A stretch of DNA of 64,000 nt, taken from Russula earlei. Taxonomy: Eukaryota > Basidiomycota > Agaricomycetes > Russulales > Russulaceae. How positions within the stretch are numbered: the stretch's first letter is position 1; every line of letters starts with the position of its first letter. The notes under the pieces were generated by a model. It saw nothing but the letters and a program-made list of their open reading frames with translations, did no database searches and was not told the origin of the DNA. The translations under genes were made by a program, and so were the position numbers. Shown piece by piece: positions 35,001 through 47,615 of the stretch. Location of the stretch: contig JAGFNK010000054.1 of the NCBI GenBank assembly GCA_025769875.1, positions 62,001 through 126,000 on the forward strand. Reading direction: 5' to 3'.

Positions 35001-38000
35001 CTGAGCCAACACGGATCGTGCCCGGATGTCAAAAGCAAGGTCCTGGTCGAGCTGCCTGCCAGCCTCGATGGCCCCGTCCGGGCCCGCCGTCCTCGCTCGC
35101 GTGCTATGGCGATGGGTGCGGGTATAGAATGCCCCCTGCGTGCTCCCTCTCCCCCCCCGTCCCAGACGTGCACACGCCCGATGGGCCCCGTCTCCTATCT
35201 CAAAGGACCGACGGTCGTGCTGTCACGTCGAGCACCCGTTGTCCCTCCGTGGAGCGAACGGGGGTGGGTGAGATCCGGGTGGTGTGAGGGTGCGGGAGGA
35301 CGACGACGTCCCGTGGTGCCTTTGGGGGGATCGCCGGGGGGTGAGGACGATTGTGATTGTATGTGCGTCGGCCAGGAGCTGCGGCTGCGGTGGTACATAG
35401 GACCTACTAGGCTAAGGGCTCAGGACCAGCGTCGAATCGGCCCGTCCCGTGTTTCTCTCAAAAACCCGTTCGACCTTGTGGGACCTCCTTTTCGTGCTCG
35501 AAATTGTGCAGGCGGCAGCGGGCTTGGTTTGAGGAAATACGATTGACTCGACGTTTGGGGGACGACGAGGCTCCCTTTTCGATGGCGTCCCTCATCGAGA
35601 ACGCAACACGCAATCCCCGGCGGGCGGCGGGCAGAAAGGTTGCCACATCGCTTGAACGTGGACCTGAGCGAGCGACAGGTGGACAACAAACGATCTGGGA
35701 CGACCGTTCCTCCTTCGTAGGGGTTACCGTCTATACTTGGATTCGGGACATCGTGTAAAGGGGAGGACAGGGTCACGGCGGTGGTAACGAAAGTACAGTA
35801 TTCGTCGTCTCGAACCCGACCGACGAGTGTGAACCAAAGAGGAGGTGCGGCTGGCATCGAACGTTCAACGGGGGGTGGGAAAACGGAGAGTACCCATCCA
35901 TCCCCACGCCCTTGCCACCAACAGTGGAAGACAGCCATGGGTGTCACCAGGGAGCCTTTCGCAAGGCGACGAACGGCAAAACTGTTTCCGTGGACAGGCC
36001 TCTTTGGCTACCAGGTGCCTCCTTCACTGGGGCGACATTGCGGGCCGGAAGCAAAGCCTCTCACTCAGATGAGTACTTGTAATCCGCAAACGGCAGGGCC
36101 ATTGGCGTTCTTCGTGTCGTCTTCAACAACAATCTGTCGACGCGATCTCAAATATCGAATCCCATGGGGAACATGGGGGGGGAGAACGTTTTCCAGCAGA
36201 CGAAAGCCGCCGATCAGAGTCCCCCGCATGCCTTTTTCTTTTTTGTAACGATGGGTCTAGTGGTAGCAAGAGACCCAGAGGATTAGGGGTTGGGCGGCGG
36301 GTAGGGAGCGGCTTGACTTAGTGTCCATAGAACGGACAAGAACATGATGAGAGGAGAGATATCGGGTTGACGATGAGGCGAGGTATCGCCAACGTGATAG
36401 CTGGGAGTGGGAATCTCGAACTCGGGAGCCCCCCCCCCGATCAATGGTGACACGAGTTCATTGACAGGAGGACGACACGGGGACTCGGACGGAAACGAGC
36501 GGTCCAGGTAACGCAGCAGCGTGCACCAAGCGGGTCGTTCGCTTCGATGAAATTGTGACGTTGTTAAAGCAAGCGAGGATTCGGTTCAATTGTTGTGACA
36601 GTCGCGATGGCGGCCCCGTGAGATCATACGCGGTCCTGGATCGACGAGTGTATGTAAAAAAAAACGTCGGCCCGAAACATGGCACGGGTAGGTCATCGTT
36701 CATTCACGCGTCGTGATTCATGCCGTCCGTGACAGACACGCCACCCGTCGGCGCTGCGGTCAAAACCAAAAAAAAATTCCGAGTCACCGGCAGGACACGG
36801 TATTGGCACCGCGTGGCCAGGCTACGACAAGGCCGCAATTGTCGTTGGGGCATTTCGCCATGTCCGGTCGCGACCGACGCGTCTAAACGCGTTACGGGAT
36901 TGCGTGCGGGATCACGAGAGAATTGGATTCGAAGCGACGAATAGACAAAAGGTCCGAGGGCGGGGTCCGATGATCGTGGTTTTAAGACAAACCTTGGAGT
37001 GTTTGTGTTTGAGAAGAGAGACGACAACCGTCGCCACGTGCGCCATCCGGTGGAAAAGGTGGATGGAAACCTCCACGGATCGAAAGCCCTTCTGACTTCC
37101 CCAACTTCCCCCCATGGTGAGGGTTCTGCAAGGGGGTTGAAAAAGGCAAGCACGCTCTCTTCGTGCTTACGGGAGAAGAGAGAAAGAAAAAAAAAAAAAA
37201 GAGAGGACATATTCATACGATCGCGAAAAAAGGACACGTCGGCCTGGGTCTCGTGCCCAATGTGCACCAAACTTTGGAAGCGACGAAAGAACGCGCCGGC
37301 CCTTGCACGATCTCATCGCGTGAATTCGAACTTGAACCCTGCCCATGTGCCCTGGGCCTGAGGCATTCACGACCACCTCACTCATCCCTCAGGTAGCTGA
37401 GGTGCAGAGAGGACCGAGTGCGGATTGCGCGGTCAAAAAACGTCGACACTTCCATGGCGCGGAGCCGAGTTAGGGTTTTACGAGCAACGGGTCTTCGAGT
37501 CCATGAAAAAAAATCCCGCATGGTTTCAAGTTGCATGTCGCTTTCCTCCACTTTACCGCAATCCCGGCGCAGGTTGAGTGAATTTGACTCTGCTGTATGC
37601 ACTGCTTCGGGGACAATAGCAACATGCGCTGGACAGAACGAGGGCCACATGAGGGAATCCGTCCGCGTGAGTTGTGACCACGCGAGTTGTTGTGTGATCC
37701 AACGGGTCGTAGGTGGCCCTGAGCACATGGAGGACTACCTGTGGCCAGCCTCAGCCCATTGCCAGGCATGCATAGGGGAGGGCATTTTACCGTGGCAAAT
37801 ATGCACACAGATGTGCCAGTCAGTAGTCGTGGTACCTTCATTGGCCGCCCGTTAAACTCTATCCGTCAAAATAGATTACGAAGAGATGTCTTCTCTAGTT
37901 GATACAGCAATAAATTAAATGGACCCGACCAAAACCGCCAAGGCGCTAAAAAACCGAGCGGAATATGCCAGGCACATCGCTCGAATATGAGCCCTTCGGT

Positions 38001-39854
38001 GAAGAACGGAAAACGGACGTACGTGGTTAGCGGCAAAGAGGCGGCATCAGTCCCACAACGGGTCGGGTCCGCTTCAGGTGGGACAGATAGAGATTTTGAT
38101 TGGGAGCCGCTGTTTGTACCACACGTAAGGGTCCGCACTCCTTCGGAGGCTTCACGCCGCGGCCAGACGTCCCCAATCACACAGCATAAGGACCAATTAG
38201 GACACTGGAAGGAGATCGGTCGCCGCCAAGTTTGGTTGCGCGCAGCTGAGACACCGCCGGTGACAGAAATCCTTATACCTTTTTTTTTTTTTTCCCTCGT
38301 GATTTCATCTGCGGGTCTTTCGCGTGATTTCTGCAATTCTGATGATTCGGTGGGGCCCTTCGGATCGTGGTGGGTGGCTCCGAGGCAGCACGGCCCCAAC
38401 CCACCCTGGTCCTCGTGATGCAAAGTCAGATGCGCAGCACGGTATCGGAGTCATACGGCATAGTGCAGGTTCGAAGCAGGAGTGCTTCATTCACCAAGAC
38501 AGGAAAACGAGACGGGTTCTGATGATATAACGCATGCGGTGGTTCTTGAACTCCATAGCACGGCATCAAGAACTTGCGAATCGAATTCTCGGATTGGACT
38601 GTCGGTTCACAGTGTGGCAGAAGTTAGTGCTCGCCAAGACATTCCAGAAGGAAGGCACGGGAACGATGGGACAACACCCAGGGCGGCAGGAGGTGTTGGA
38701 TTGGAAGAAAAAATAGAATGAAAAAAAAAAAAATAAGCGAGGCAGGAGCACGAAGTGGAGACAACGACCTTTGCCGGGCAAAACGGAATTGGCTACCATC
38801 CCTTAATCGGCTGGTCACAAGGCCCTGCTCCCTTGACCAGATTGCGGCGGGATAGGACTCGAGAATGCCAACATGAGCTGTCGTCGCCATCGAGCTGAAA
38901 TTTTTGCTGATGTCGCTGGAAGGTGCTCCAACACCGTAAGAGTCCACATCCGCCAAGGCAGCGCGATCATGGGCCACTGGCCACGGACAAACTCGAGGTC
39001 ATCCATCGTTACAGTGCATGACCTGAGGCCGGAACTTTGACCCTGGATTCGAGGTCGGAGGTCTGAGATCCGAGACATATGACGCCGCTCGCGCTGCCCC
39101 TGATGCGATGCAAGGCACGTCCGACCATCGGGTTGCGTGCTGCGTTGCATAATAATTGCTGCCACGGATAACCTAAGGACCTAAGGCTCGCGTTAGGTCG
39201 GTGTTCTACCCCATGGCTCTCCGCTCTCCCCTCGAGGCCCAACCGACCTGATCGTCAGAACTGGACTCGGGGAAAGGGAAGAGGAGACAACGCGTTGATC
39301 GTGGCCAGTATCTCCTCGGAGGGCCTGCTAGCCAGGGGCGTGGCGCAAATCGAGTATTCAGTGGCCATCCTTCTTCTTCTGAGCTGGCTTGCTTTATTGC
39401 TGCTACGGAATCAATCCGAGACCGGTGTGCGGTACTGTCGCCCCATCATTGACATGATAGGGTCCCATCCCTGGCCGGTTGCTCGATTCAACCGCCCTTT
39501 TCGAGTTAGGATTGAACCCTTCGGCTCGTAGTTCTAGTTACTGCTGGAAGCCCCGGCGAAGAGGCTGACTCGATGGCGACGTTTTCCGTGCTTGCCCTTT
39601 CCCAGCAGCATTGGCAGATGACTGAGGCGTTCAAGCTTAACCCTAAAGGGCGTTGATCGGATCGACATCATGGCAATCTCTTTATCTCATCAGCATCAGA
39701 ATCTCTCAAATACAAGGGCGGAAAGGAGAATACGCAATGATCAAGCATTACTTCAACAGATCGTGGCTAGTACTGTAATATGTTTTGACAGAAAATAAAA
39801 GGCAGGACGGTGATAAGACGACCAAACGCATACTGCAAAGAGATGATATCGATG
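32065..39854. other. Gene-poor 7.8 kb, no gene supported
   Basis: The first ~150 bp should be the RGP1 promoter. Beyond it many overlapping open frames of 60-190 residues exist on both strands (e.g. 34989-35546 plus, 37866-38423 minus), but none shows a recognisable domain, intron-linked conserved blocks or a preferred frame. Composition is about host level, unlike the AT-rich transposon nest. There are scattered homopolymers (A run near 37188, T run near 38281, A run near 38720). It could hold non-coding transcripts or old, decayed repeats. Confidence 0.5.
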
Positions 39855-41028
39855 TCATATCGGTCCGCTGCCCAGCACACTGACGCCTTTCAATATGTCC
39901 GAGCCGGCACGCATGAGGGTAGCACCTTTGGGAATACGGAACGAACCAGGGATACGTGGTGACGAATCGCGCTCCTTGGGTCGTGGTGGAGATGATATCA
40001 TTGGGGAGGAGGCTGGCGTGGAAAACGCCGATGATGATGGCGTTTCGGGTAAAGGGGAAGCAGGGGGAGAGACAAAGGGCATCGCAGGAGAGCCATCCGT
40101 GAGCGAGTTGTCGACCTCGACTTCTTCAGTGGGCACACTCGTAGGCGGAAGATGGTCCGCTGACGGGTTGTTACTCGGGATGGGCGAGAGCCAGGGATCG
40201 TGACGGGACAGCAGTGGAGGGAGGATATCGTCCACGGGATCACCATCCTCGACCGACAGAAGATCGAGCCTGTTCCGCATCTCGCTGGATCCTTCGTCAG
40301 ACGCGCAGGGATCGTCGTCCGTAAGGCCCGTCTCGTCGTGGTCAGCCTTGTCGACAACGACGACAGAATGGAAAGGGATAGGGGGGCTCTCCGAGGACCA
40401 TTTAATGGTCTTCCCGCTGTCTGCAAGGAGGTGCGGGGGGCAAGGACGGTTATCGGTGCTTGCGCTGCGCCGTCTACGGGCCGAGCGAGTAAAGTTCTCT
40501 GTCCAGGATTCACCTTGGAGAGCTGCGCTCTCTGTCGCAGAGAAGCAGTCGGGGCAACATGGGCGTAGGGGTATGGTCACAAGGGGTGTGTGGGGGAGTG
40601 AGTGTAGGCGTGCGTGATGCGCACTGCGGGACGGTGGCGGAAGGGATAAACGGCGTTGGATGGGAGGGGGAGGGTGATTACCATCGTTGAGGCTGTGTTT
40701 TCTGGAAAGTCTGGAGAATGAAGAGACAGCAGGTTCAGGGATGTGAAGTGTAGTGAGAGCTGGAAAACGGTGCGTACGCGGATCTTGGCGTGGGAGGAGG
40801 CTGGGGTGCATCGTGGTCAGGAGAGGGAAGGTCTTGTGAGGGTTTTCTTTTGAAAATGAACGAAGCTGGTTTGGCTATGGCTAGGAGCTTGGGCACGCGG
40901 GAGCGAGGTTGACGGTCTGGAATGAGGACACATTCGTCGTCGAAGCGAACGCCTCTGGCTTCGAGGGTGGCAGCGGCCACGATGGATGAGGAAGAGGGGT
41001 CCATTGAGGTGTAATGATAGCACGACAT
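39855..41028 (-). CDS. Ser/Pro-rich hypothetical protein, conserved in type
   Basis: At least two exons. The first starts MSCYHYTSMDPSSSS and contains ARGVRFDDECVLIPDRQPRS, PKLLAIAKPASFIFKRKP, then splices near the PPPTPRSA segment (GT donor about 40770). The second region runs KHSLNDG ... RPCCPDCFSATESAALQGE ... ESPPIPFHSVVVVDKADHD, then a long Ser/Pro-rich tail ending GSDILKGVSVLGSGPI. The VRFDDECVLIP and CCPDCFSATES blocks look conserved rather than random, and I recall a similar VRFDDECVLIP start in other basidiomycete proteins of unknown function. There is no transmembrane segment and no known enzyme motif. The N-terminal start (41028 or 41007) and the exact intron borders around 40690-40770 are uncertain. 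Confidence 0.65.
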
Positions 41029-41649
41029 TGTGAACGACGAGTAGAGCAGCACCTCGCCTCACACGGACGTTGACCAACCAACCAGCCAATGTCGGGGTGG
41101 CGGTGCGGGCGGGCCGTGATCTCCTCTGAACGTGAACGAACGCTTAACTCGCAAAGACAGACAACTCTCATCGCCTCCTAAACGGCGAAGTTGCCATAAT
41201 CACAGTGTCCGTTTTTTCGGTTTGGCAAACCCCCCGGCGCTCCGCTTTATCGATGGCATTTTTACAAACGCCTCCTGCGTGCAGGCGCCACTCAGGTATG
41301 AAAGGGCATTTGCCCATTCCCATCATGGATTCATTCACAATCGCCCATCTCAAACAACATGGCTACTCGCATCGGGAATCGGTCAAAGTGCGGCTCTCCC
41401 CCCTTTGCGAAGGAAGGCACAAAGGTTGTCGTCAGCGAGTAAGGCCACATCACGTACACGTAAAAGTTGCGATGCTGATGGGCGTCATACATCATCGTTG
41501 ACACAAACGCAGCCTCGATGAAAAGAAGGCGCAGGCCGTGGCAGACGAGATCAAGGTTGCTGGCGGCAATGCGATCGCAGTAGGTGGTGATGTAGCCCCA
41601 GGATGATTTCTTTGCCGATTCTCCGATGCTACCATCAGGTGTGGCCCTT
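41029..41649. other. Upstream of the Ser/Pro-rich gene; no clear gene
   Basis: Should include the promoter of the minus-strand gene ending at 39855. It may also contain decayed 5' parts of the SDR pseudogene; pieces near 41570-41650 could belong to it, but no motif is certain. Confidence 0.35.
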
Positions 41650-42400
41650 TTTATGAATGTCTTTTCCACGCGGTACGACAAGCTTGTCCATAGTGGTCCG
41701 TTCGGCGGCGTTTGTCTTCTCTTGTCGCGCCCACAGATCGTTGACGACAGCTGGGTTCACCTGCGACCGCATGCTCCCTACGATGCATCATCACCAAGGC
41801 CCACGTCCGCCCACCCTTCCGTCTCATCCGTGTAGCTGCGCCGTTGTTGCATATCAAGGCCGAACCCGGCAAGCCGCCTGAGAATCTCAGTATCATCAAC
41901 GTCTCCAGCATTTCCGGACTTTACGGAAACGTCGGCCAGGCCAACGACGCCGTTGCCAAGTCTGCCATCAGCGAAGGAGTTGGGCGGCTTTGGCGTCCGC
42001 GCCGACACCGTCGCGTTTGGTGAGCATGTATCATGCCTCCTTCACTTGCATCTTTTATCTCCGGGAGTGTCCAACCGCGCTGATCGTGGACAGCTTGACC
42101 GCGGCCAAGGATGACGGTGCGGCGATTGAGATCGATAGTAAGTGGGTTTCCCTCAAGATTCCCGGCGCAAAAGCATCGGCAACGACGGTCGGTTCCGACT
42201 CCAAAGCATATCGTCCGGGCATCACGGACGAGGCTGCGGCTGCGGCTGCGATGCTATTGTGCGTTTTGTCTCACCTTGACTGGACGATTGGAAGTGAACT
42301 CACCCGTGGACTTTGGGTGGGGCAGCTCAGCATCTCCACTAGCATCATACGTGACTGGCCACACAATCGAGGTGACGGGCGGGCGGGCAATGAGTGGAAA
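41650..42400 (+). pseudogene. Decayed short-chain dehydrogenase/reductase
   Basis: Disconnected plus-strand pieces in changing frames match the order of an SDR enzyme of the 3-oxoacyl-reductase type: IVDDSWVHLRPHAPYDASS, then NLSIINVSSISGLYGNVGQA (beta-strand plus the catalytic Ser region), VAKSAI where an active-site YxxxK would be expected (the Tyr is replaced by Asp: QANDAVAKS), a T-A-A-K-D-D-G-A block, and ASPLASYVTGHTIEVTGG near 42330-42390. Stops and frame changes separate them, and the substituted catalytic Tyr argues that the gene is dead. Left limits are vague. Confidence 0.7.
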
Positions 42401-42497
42401 TTGCGATTTCGCTCCTGCCAGACTGATATGTACCTGTGCAATGGAAACATCTATCTTTCGTCACGATACCCGAGGCATAATACACTCAGATCGGCGC

Positions 42498-43993
42498 TTA
42501 TGGTAGTGAGCTCGGGTTGGGGAAACGACTCTCCATCCCCATGCGGGCGACCCTTTCGATCTCGCTTTCTGTGAGCCCAAGGCCGAACGGTTTGGGGGCC
42601 ATCAGGAGGGCATATTCGCCCAAGATGGAGTTGCGGAACGGTAGGATGTCATCGGTCTGTGAAGGGACACGGAGGTGAGCCCTGACGGGCCGGAGATGGG
42701 ATAAAACGGGGAAGGGGTGTACGTGAATATGAAGGACGACGTACAGAGATGGCGATGGGGTGGTTCTGAGCTAGGTAATACCGTATGTGGTGATCCTCCA
42801 GTTGAAGCACCGTCTTGCATCTGCCAGGGCGCGGTGGCCTCACTTCAAGGGGAGACGAGTGCGAGGAAAGGAAATACGCACAAGAGGTTGGACGTAAGAC
42901 ATATCTCGATGCACGTCCCCCGTTCCAACACGACCTTCCTCTCCTCCTCGTCCAAAAACGTTGCGTGTCCGAGCCGTTCTGGTTCACAACTCAGCAGCTC
43001 CCTTGTCTCCACGGAGTTTTCCTTTGTCTGCTCGGTCCCCAATTCCTCAAAGGCAAACTCGGCGCCGGAAAAAAAAAACACATACCTCCGCGGCGTGCAG
43101 CGTAACCCCGAGACCCTCCGCGCGTGCAATGCGGAAAAGCTTGACGAAAACCGTTACATCACAAGCCTCTCCGGATCGGAAAATAAGGGAGGAGGTCGGG
43201 CAAGGCGAGAGAGAGGCAAGGGAGGGGAATGAAAAAGTAAAAAATAAAAAAGCACGCTTTGAGACGCCGGCAAGGCCGCGACACGTAAAAGTACGCAACG
43301 CACCTTGACATCACCACAAAGATCGACGCCTACCACGCGCCGTCCCTCTCGGCGCAGCTGCACGGCGAGCTCGAGCACCTCGCGCGCGACGTCCGCCGTC
43401 ATCCGACGGTCGAGGCTGACGATGAGCGCCGCGGCATCCGGCGAGCGCGCCTCGATCTCGTCCAGCACCGTTTCGAGGTACACCCGACGGCTCATGTGCG
43501 GCGTCTCGCGCGGCGTCGTGCGCAACTCGAGATAGGCCGCCGCCGCCGCCGCCCCTCCGCCTTCCTCTGCGGCAGAGGGGGAGGCCTCCGAGGCCGGGTC
43601 GAGGAAGTGCGAGAGCACGCCGCGCGTGGCACGCCTGAGGGACGCCGGGGTCGAGGTGAGCGCGTAGACGGCCGAGAAGAGCGGGAAGATCTCGTGGATC
43701 GAGGCGACCTCCACGCCCGCCCGGAGCCGCTCGACGGCGAGGAGGATTTCGGCCGCGAGGGGTTCGGCGTTGGCGTTGGCGTTGGCGCTGGCGTTGGCCG
43801 GGGGAGGAGAGGGCGCGTGCGTGTGCGTGTGCTCGCGCGCAAGCTCCAGGAGGACGGGGATCGGGATGGAGCCGTTCAGGTGGGCGTGGAGCTCGGCTTT
43901 GGGGAGGCGCTCGAGAAAGGCGATTTGGGAGGGCGTGAGGGCGCGCAGGGCAATGTCGCCGGGGCCCATAGGCGGCGACTGGGCGACAGCCAT
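42498..43993 (-). CDS. Adenosine deaminase-like protein (ADAL family)
   Basis: Metal-dependent amidohydrolase of the adenosine/N6-methyl-AMP deaminase group. Starts MAVAQSPPMGPGDIAL. The zinc-binding HxH is in PKAELHAHLNGSIPIPVLLE. A His-Thr and Asn-Ala repeat insertion (about residues 55-75) interrupts the start of the domain. Then LELRTTPRETPHMSRRVYLE, VVGVDLCGDVK, and after introns DVTVFVKLFRIARAEGLGVT-LHAAE, PERLGHATFLDEEERKVVLE, GTCIEICLTSN, HHIRYYLAQNHPIAIS|TDD (catalytic Asp pair) and a last exon ending MGMESRFPNPSSLP. All catalytic residues that I can recognise are kept. About five introns; two (in the minus-strand 43310-43180 region and the one ending near 42660) are well supported by frame. 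Its 3' end lies about 100 bp from the SDR pseudogene on the other strand. Confidence 0.88.
43766..43798. repeat. GGCGTT hexamer repeat in ADAL coding exon
   Basis: Five imperfect GGCGTT units on the plus strand that translate on the minus strand as alternating Asn-Ala. The repeat lies within an in-frame insertion of the ADAL-like protein, beside a His-Thr repeat. Confidence 0.8.
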
Positions 43994-44192
43994 TTACGTG
44001 GGATCAAAAGCACATCGGCCTGAGGGGCGGGGGGCGCATCTGTGTTCATCAAGGGAGGGGCTGAGTCAGAATTCCCTACCCCTACCCTTGAAGGAATTGT
44101 GCTAGTAGTATCTCCTTTTGTCCCTCTTCCCATATCATATCCTTGCGAAAGCCTCGGTCGACTTTAAAGCAAACTGGTGTGATACAACCTCC
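43994..44192. promoter_or_regulatory. Bidirectional promoter ADAL/GPALPP
   Basis: 199 bp between divergent start codons. It contains a CCTACCCCTACCC direct repeat near 44077-44092; no TATA box is clear. Confidence 0.45.
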
Positions 44193-45701
44193 ATGGGCCC
44201 TCGCAATCCCGCGCATCCCCTCGCGAGAAATCCGGCAGCAGAACGGCGGTCGGGGTCGGGCGCGGTCCAGCAGCAGGTCAAGGCAGGCCCGTCCTTCACC
44301 GTCGTTGGGCCCGCGATTCCGGCACAGCACGGGTCGGCACTTCCCGTGCCTCGCTACGAGGAAGAGGAAGAAGAGGACGAGGACGAGGACGCGCATGGGT
44401 ACGCGCCTGAGCTGCCCCCTGACCTGGCCGCGGCTCGGGCCAAACCTTCCGTGGCCGGGGCAGGGCCGTCGCGACCGTCACGACGGACGATCGGTCCAGC
44501 GCGGGGCCCGTTCCCACGTGAAGAGGAAGAGGAGGAAGAAGAGGAGTCCGAGGGCGAGATCGGGCCCACACCGCCACCTCCACCGCTGTGGGGTCGCGCG
44601 AACGCGGACCCGCGCGAGGACGCGGTCACGGAGTTCATGCAAAAAGAGGCGCAGCGGCGTAAGGCGATCGAGGTGCGTTGCGGGCGGGGGGCCCTTCTGG
44701 GCCTCCTCGTCCTCGTTTCCGTCCTTGCGCGTGTTCCGGTGGCGTTCGTGTGCGCGTGCGCGCGCGTCGTATCGGCGTAGCTCTTCATCTCGTTCACTCA
44801 TCGTCCTGTGCCCTATCTATCTGCAGGAGGCGGCGCGCCCCAAGATACCGCAGCGTGAGGAGTGGATGCTCGTTCCTCCGTCGTCATCGGATCTATTGAA
44901 CAGTGCGTGTGCACACCCTCTTCCTCTCATCCCTTGCCATGCATGAAAACCTTGCTCTACCATTCACCCTTTGACGTCCGTTTTTTTTTTTTTTTTGGTT
45001 TGATTCGTTCTTTCACGTCTGTCGCTCGATCTCAAAATTATCGTTATTATGTTTTTTTTTTTTGGTGCGTGCGTTGTGTCGCAGCGCTCGACCCGACGAA
45101 GCTGAACAAGCCGCGACAATTCTCGCGCTCGACCGCGCCCCCCAAAGTCGTCGACAACACGCTCTGGACCGAGACGCCCGAGGAGCGGCGGCAGCGTCTG
45201 GCCGACGAGGTGATGGGCAAGAAGCGCCGCGTCGAGAACGCGGATCCGGATCAAGGGGCGGACGACGCGGACGACGGCGAGGCGCCGAAGCGGCGCAAGC
45301 GAGAGGCTGAGTTGCAACGGCAGGTCGACGAATACACGGTACGTCCCCCCCCCCGTCCAACGCGTGGCAAAGGATGTTTTCTCACAACACCGCACACGCA
45401 ACGCGCTACGAACGACGACGACCACGTTTACATCCGGTGATCATATGATGCCCGCGATGCCCGAACGGCTTCCTTTCCACAGAGAACGCACAGGGGCGCA
45501 GCGCTGGTCGAGGCACACGCGCAGCAAGAAGCGAAGCGGAAGCAGGGCGAGCCTGAGGAGCCGGCTGCGATCTGGGACCACGCGCGGGACATGGGCGTCG
45601 GGGGAAGGCTGATGGACGACAAAGATAGGCGAAGGATCTTACAGGACGCCAAGGGCCTCTCGGACAGGTTCGGGTCCAGCAGGGGTGGCACCTTTTTGTG
45701 A
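44193..45701 (+). CDS. GPALPP-motif protein (DUF3752)
   Basis: Likely nuclear protein of the GPALPP1/DUF3752 family (function poorly known). Exon 1 44193-44672 starts MGPRNPAHPLARNP and has the motifs FTVVGPAIPAQ and IGPARGP separated by acidic runs (EEEEEEDEDED, EEEEEEEEESEGEIGP). The domain follows: REDAVTEFMQKEAQRRKAIE, then exon 2 (from 44827) EAARPKIPQREEWMLVPPSS, then LDPTKLNKPRQFSRSTAPPK, NTLWTETPEERRQRLADEVM, KKRRVENAD, and the last exon AQQEAKRKQGEPEEPAAIWD, RDMGVGGRLMDDKDRRRILQ, SDRFGSSRGGTFL. The order W-M-L-V-P-P, then L-x-x-x-x-R-x-F and terminal I-W-D-H-x-R-D-M is the family pattern. Three introns, one ending in a T-rich tract near 45055. Confidence 0.9.
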
Positions 45702-46246
45702 CGATGATTACATAATATGATAACACATGCACGAGTCATTCCGCGCACGGACCAGGTGATCAAAGATGCGGCCGGCCCTAAACTGATACCGTTATATAAA
45801 GGGCCCCGTTCAAAATTCCTGTTTCCCTTATCTCTTGTGCTAGGGCATGTACTGTCGCCAGTGAGGTCTTTACCGAGGCACAGTCTTTTGCTGATTGCAA
45901 ATTACACATCCGAACCCGTCTGTCAGCTCCGGCTTTCAGCAATTTTTGGAAAAACCCCTACCTTCGCTAACCCCCTCTCGGTGATGGCGCGCTTGTGGGC
46001 CGGAGAGACTTTTTTACAGGGTCCTAGTGTGTAGGAGACACTGATTTCAAAATATAATTTTATGTTTGATTCGCGTTCAATGTTTCGTCGTGTGTATAAC
46101 CGTCAGGAAAATCTTTGTGAAACGATATTGAACCAAGATGATGATGCATTTTGTTTGACCACGTATTCGACCAATGAGCCACGCTGTATTGATTCTAGCT
46201 GTTATTGTCCATGAAGGCGGGTAAAATCAAAGAGACAAGTCCTCTG
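45702..46246. other. Convergent 3' region, no gene
   Basis: 545 bp between the 3' ends of the GPALPP gene and CHS7. It contains an AT-rich part (46040-46120) suited to polyadenylation. No coding signal. Confidence 0.45.
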
Positions 46247-47615
46247 TCAAAACCTATCTGACGATGGAGGATACCCACGTCCTCCCTTCTGGTACAACTG
46301 CTGTCCACTGATACCACCCACGAGGCTACCCGGTGCACCCTGATAATTACTCGCAGCGTCCTCCGCGTAATCGAGGTCCTGTGCCGCAAGAAGTGGGTCC
46401 TTGACTTCCCACACGGCGGCCTTGGAGCCGACCGAAAACTCGAGATCTTCGCGCTAGAGGGTAACTACGATGAGAGCGAAGATGGTATCAAGGCATGCGG
46501 TACACACCGTGATACTGTCCCAGTATTTGTAGACCATCATCACGCTCAGAAGCATGCACAGCGTGAAGAAGAACAGCCCGTCGATGTAATGCTTGATGGC
46601 GTCACATATGGTCGCGCTAAATGCGAACAAGAGGATCTGTGCGATGGTAAAAAAGGCGGTCCCGAAGATGATGTCGCCAATGGGCCACCGGTCTTCCAGC
46701 GTACGGAAAACGAGGATCAGTTGCGAGACGACGTAAATGACTGCGCAAATCAAGGGCCAGAGAATGTATACGATCCACAGCCCAAGAGGTTTGGTGTTCT
46801 TGAAACCAGCGGAGCTCTTGAAGGTTGCGATGGCGATGAAGAACGAGATACCGAAGACGGCGAGGCAGCTAATCCGTAAAAACTGCGACCCGAGGTGATT
46901 TCAGCGCACGACGCCTTATCGTGAAAGGCGGCCTCACCCATAACGATAGCGGCGTGCCATCCTCGGCAAACTGGAAGCCAACGAAACCGTTGATGAGAAG
47001 GCAGCAATAGGCGGCTGCTACCAGGCCGGTATACGTTGCTGCAAACCACTGCAACAATCACCGGAACCAGAGATCAGACTGGTCCGAGAAAGCGCCGTCG
47101 CCGGACTCACCGGATAGCTCGTGTTGGCAGTTGGAACGATGTTGGAATCGAGGAGGAAGGCGAGCAGTTCGATGATCGCATAAAGATAGAAGAACATGAC
47201 AATCTCCTTTCGTCCTAAAATGATGTATCAACAGCATGAACATCGGCTGCCTGACGGCATGCATGGGTAATTCTCAACTGACCGACGGCGGTATATTTAC
47301 TTCGGATGTGATAAATCATTATCCCTGTCATCAGAATGGCGACGATGTGGACGAAACACGTCGCTGGTGATTGGGAGGCAAGAATGAGCCGCTCAGGAAA
47401 GACCCGTTTACAGGGAATGCGGGTGGGGCTAGCAAGGCCTGCGCCACTCGCAAATGGGATGATAACTCACAAGGTTGGAAGATGAGAGTGCCAGCGATAT
47501 CCACGTTCCTACTATAGCATGATGGCTCGATACCCTGATCGGAACCCAGCAAAGGGCAGATGACGAGGGCGGCTGTCTGGCAAATGACATTGAAGGATCC
47601 GAACTGGACGCCCAT
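46247..47615 (-). CDS. CHS7: Chitin synthase export chaperone Chs7
   Basis: Multi-pass ER membrane protein needed for ER exit of chitin synthase III, so it feeds cell-wall chitin synthesis. Starts [20 protein letters not shown] with the family signature [20 protein letters not shown] and LIFQP. Several hydrophobic segments follow across exons in 47280-46760. The exon at 46753-46480 encodes [40 protein letters not shown] and [20 protein letters not shown], ending KYWDSIT. After an intron the cytoplasmic tail reads [20 protein letters not shown] and ends YPPSSDRF. Internal exon borders between 46870 and 47500 are not fixed precisely, but the N-terminal signature, the membrane pattern and the [13 protein letters not shown] end are diagnostic. 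Confidence 0.88.

Noticed and set aside
37866..38423. 186-codon minus-strand frame and its plus-strand partner 37987-38418
   Set aside because: Both frames are open across the same GC-balanced stretch, neither has conserved motifs, and a T run interrupts it.
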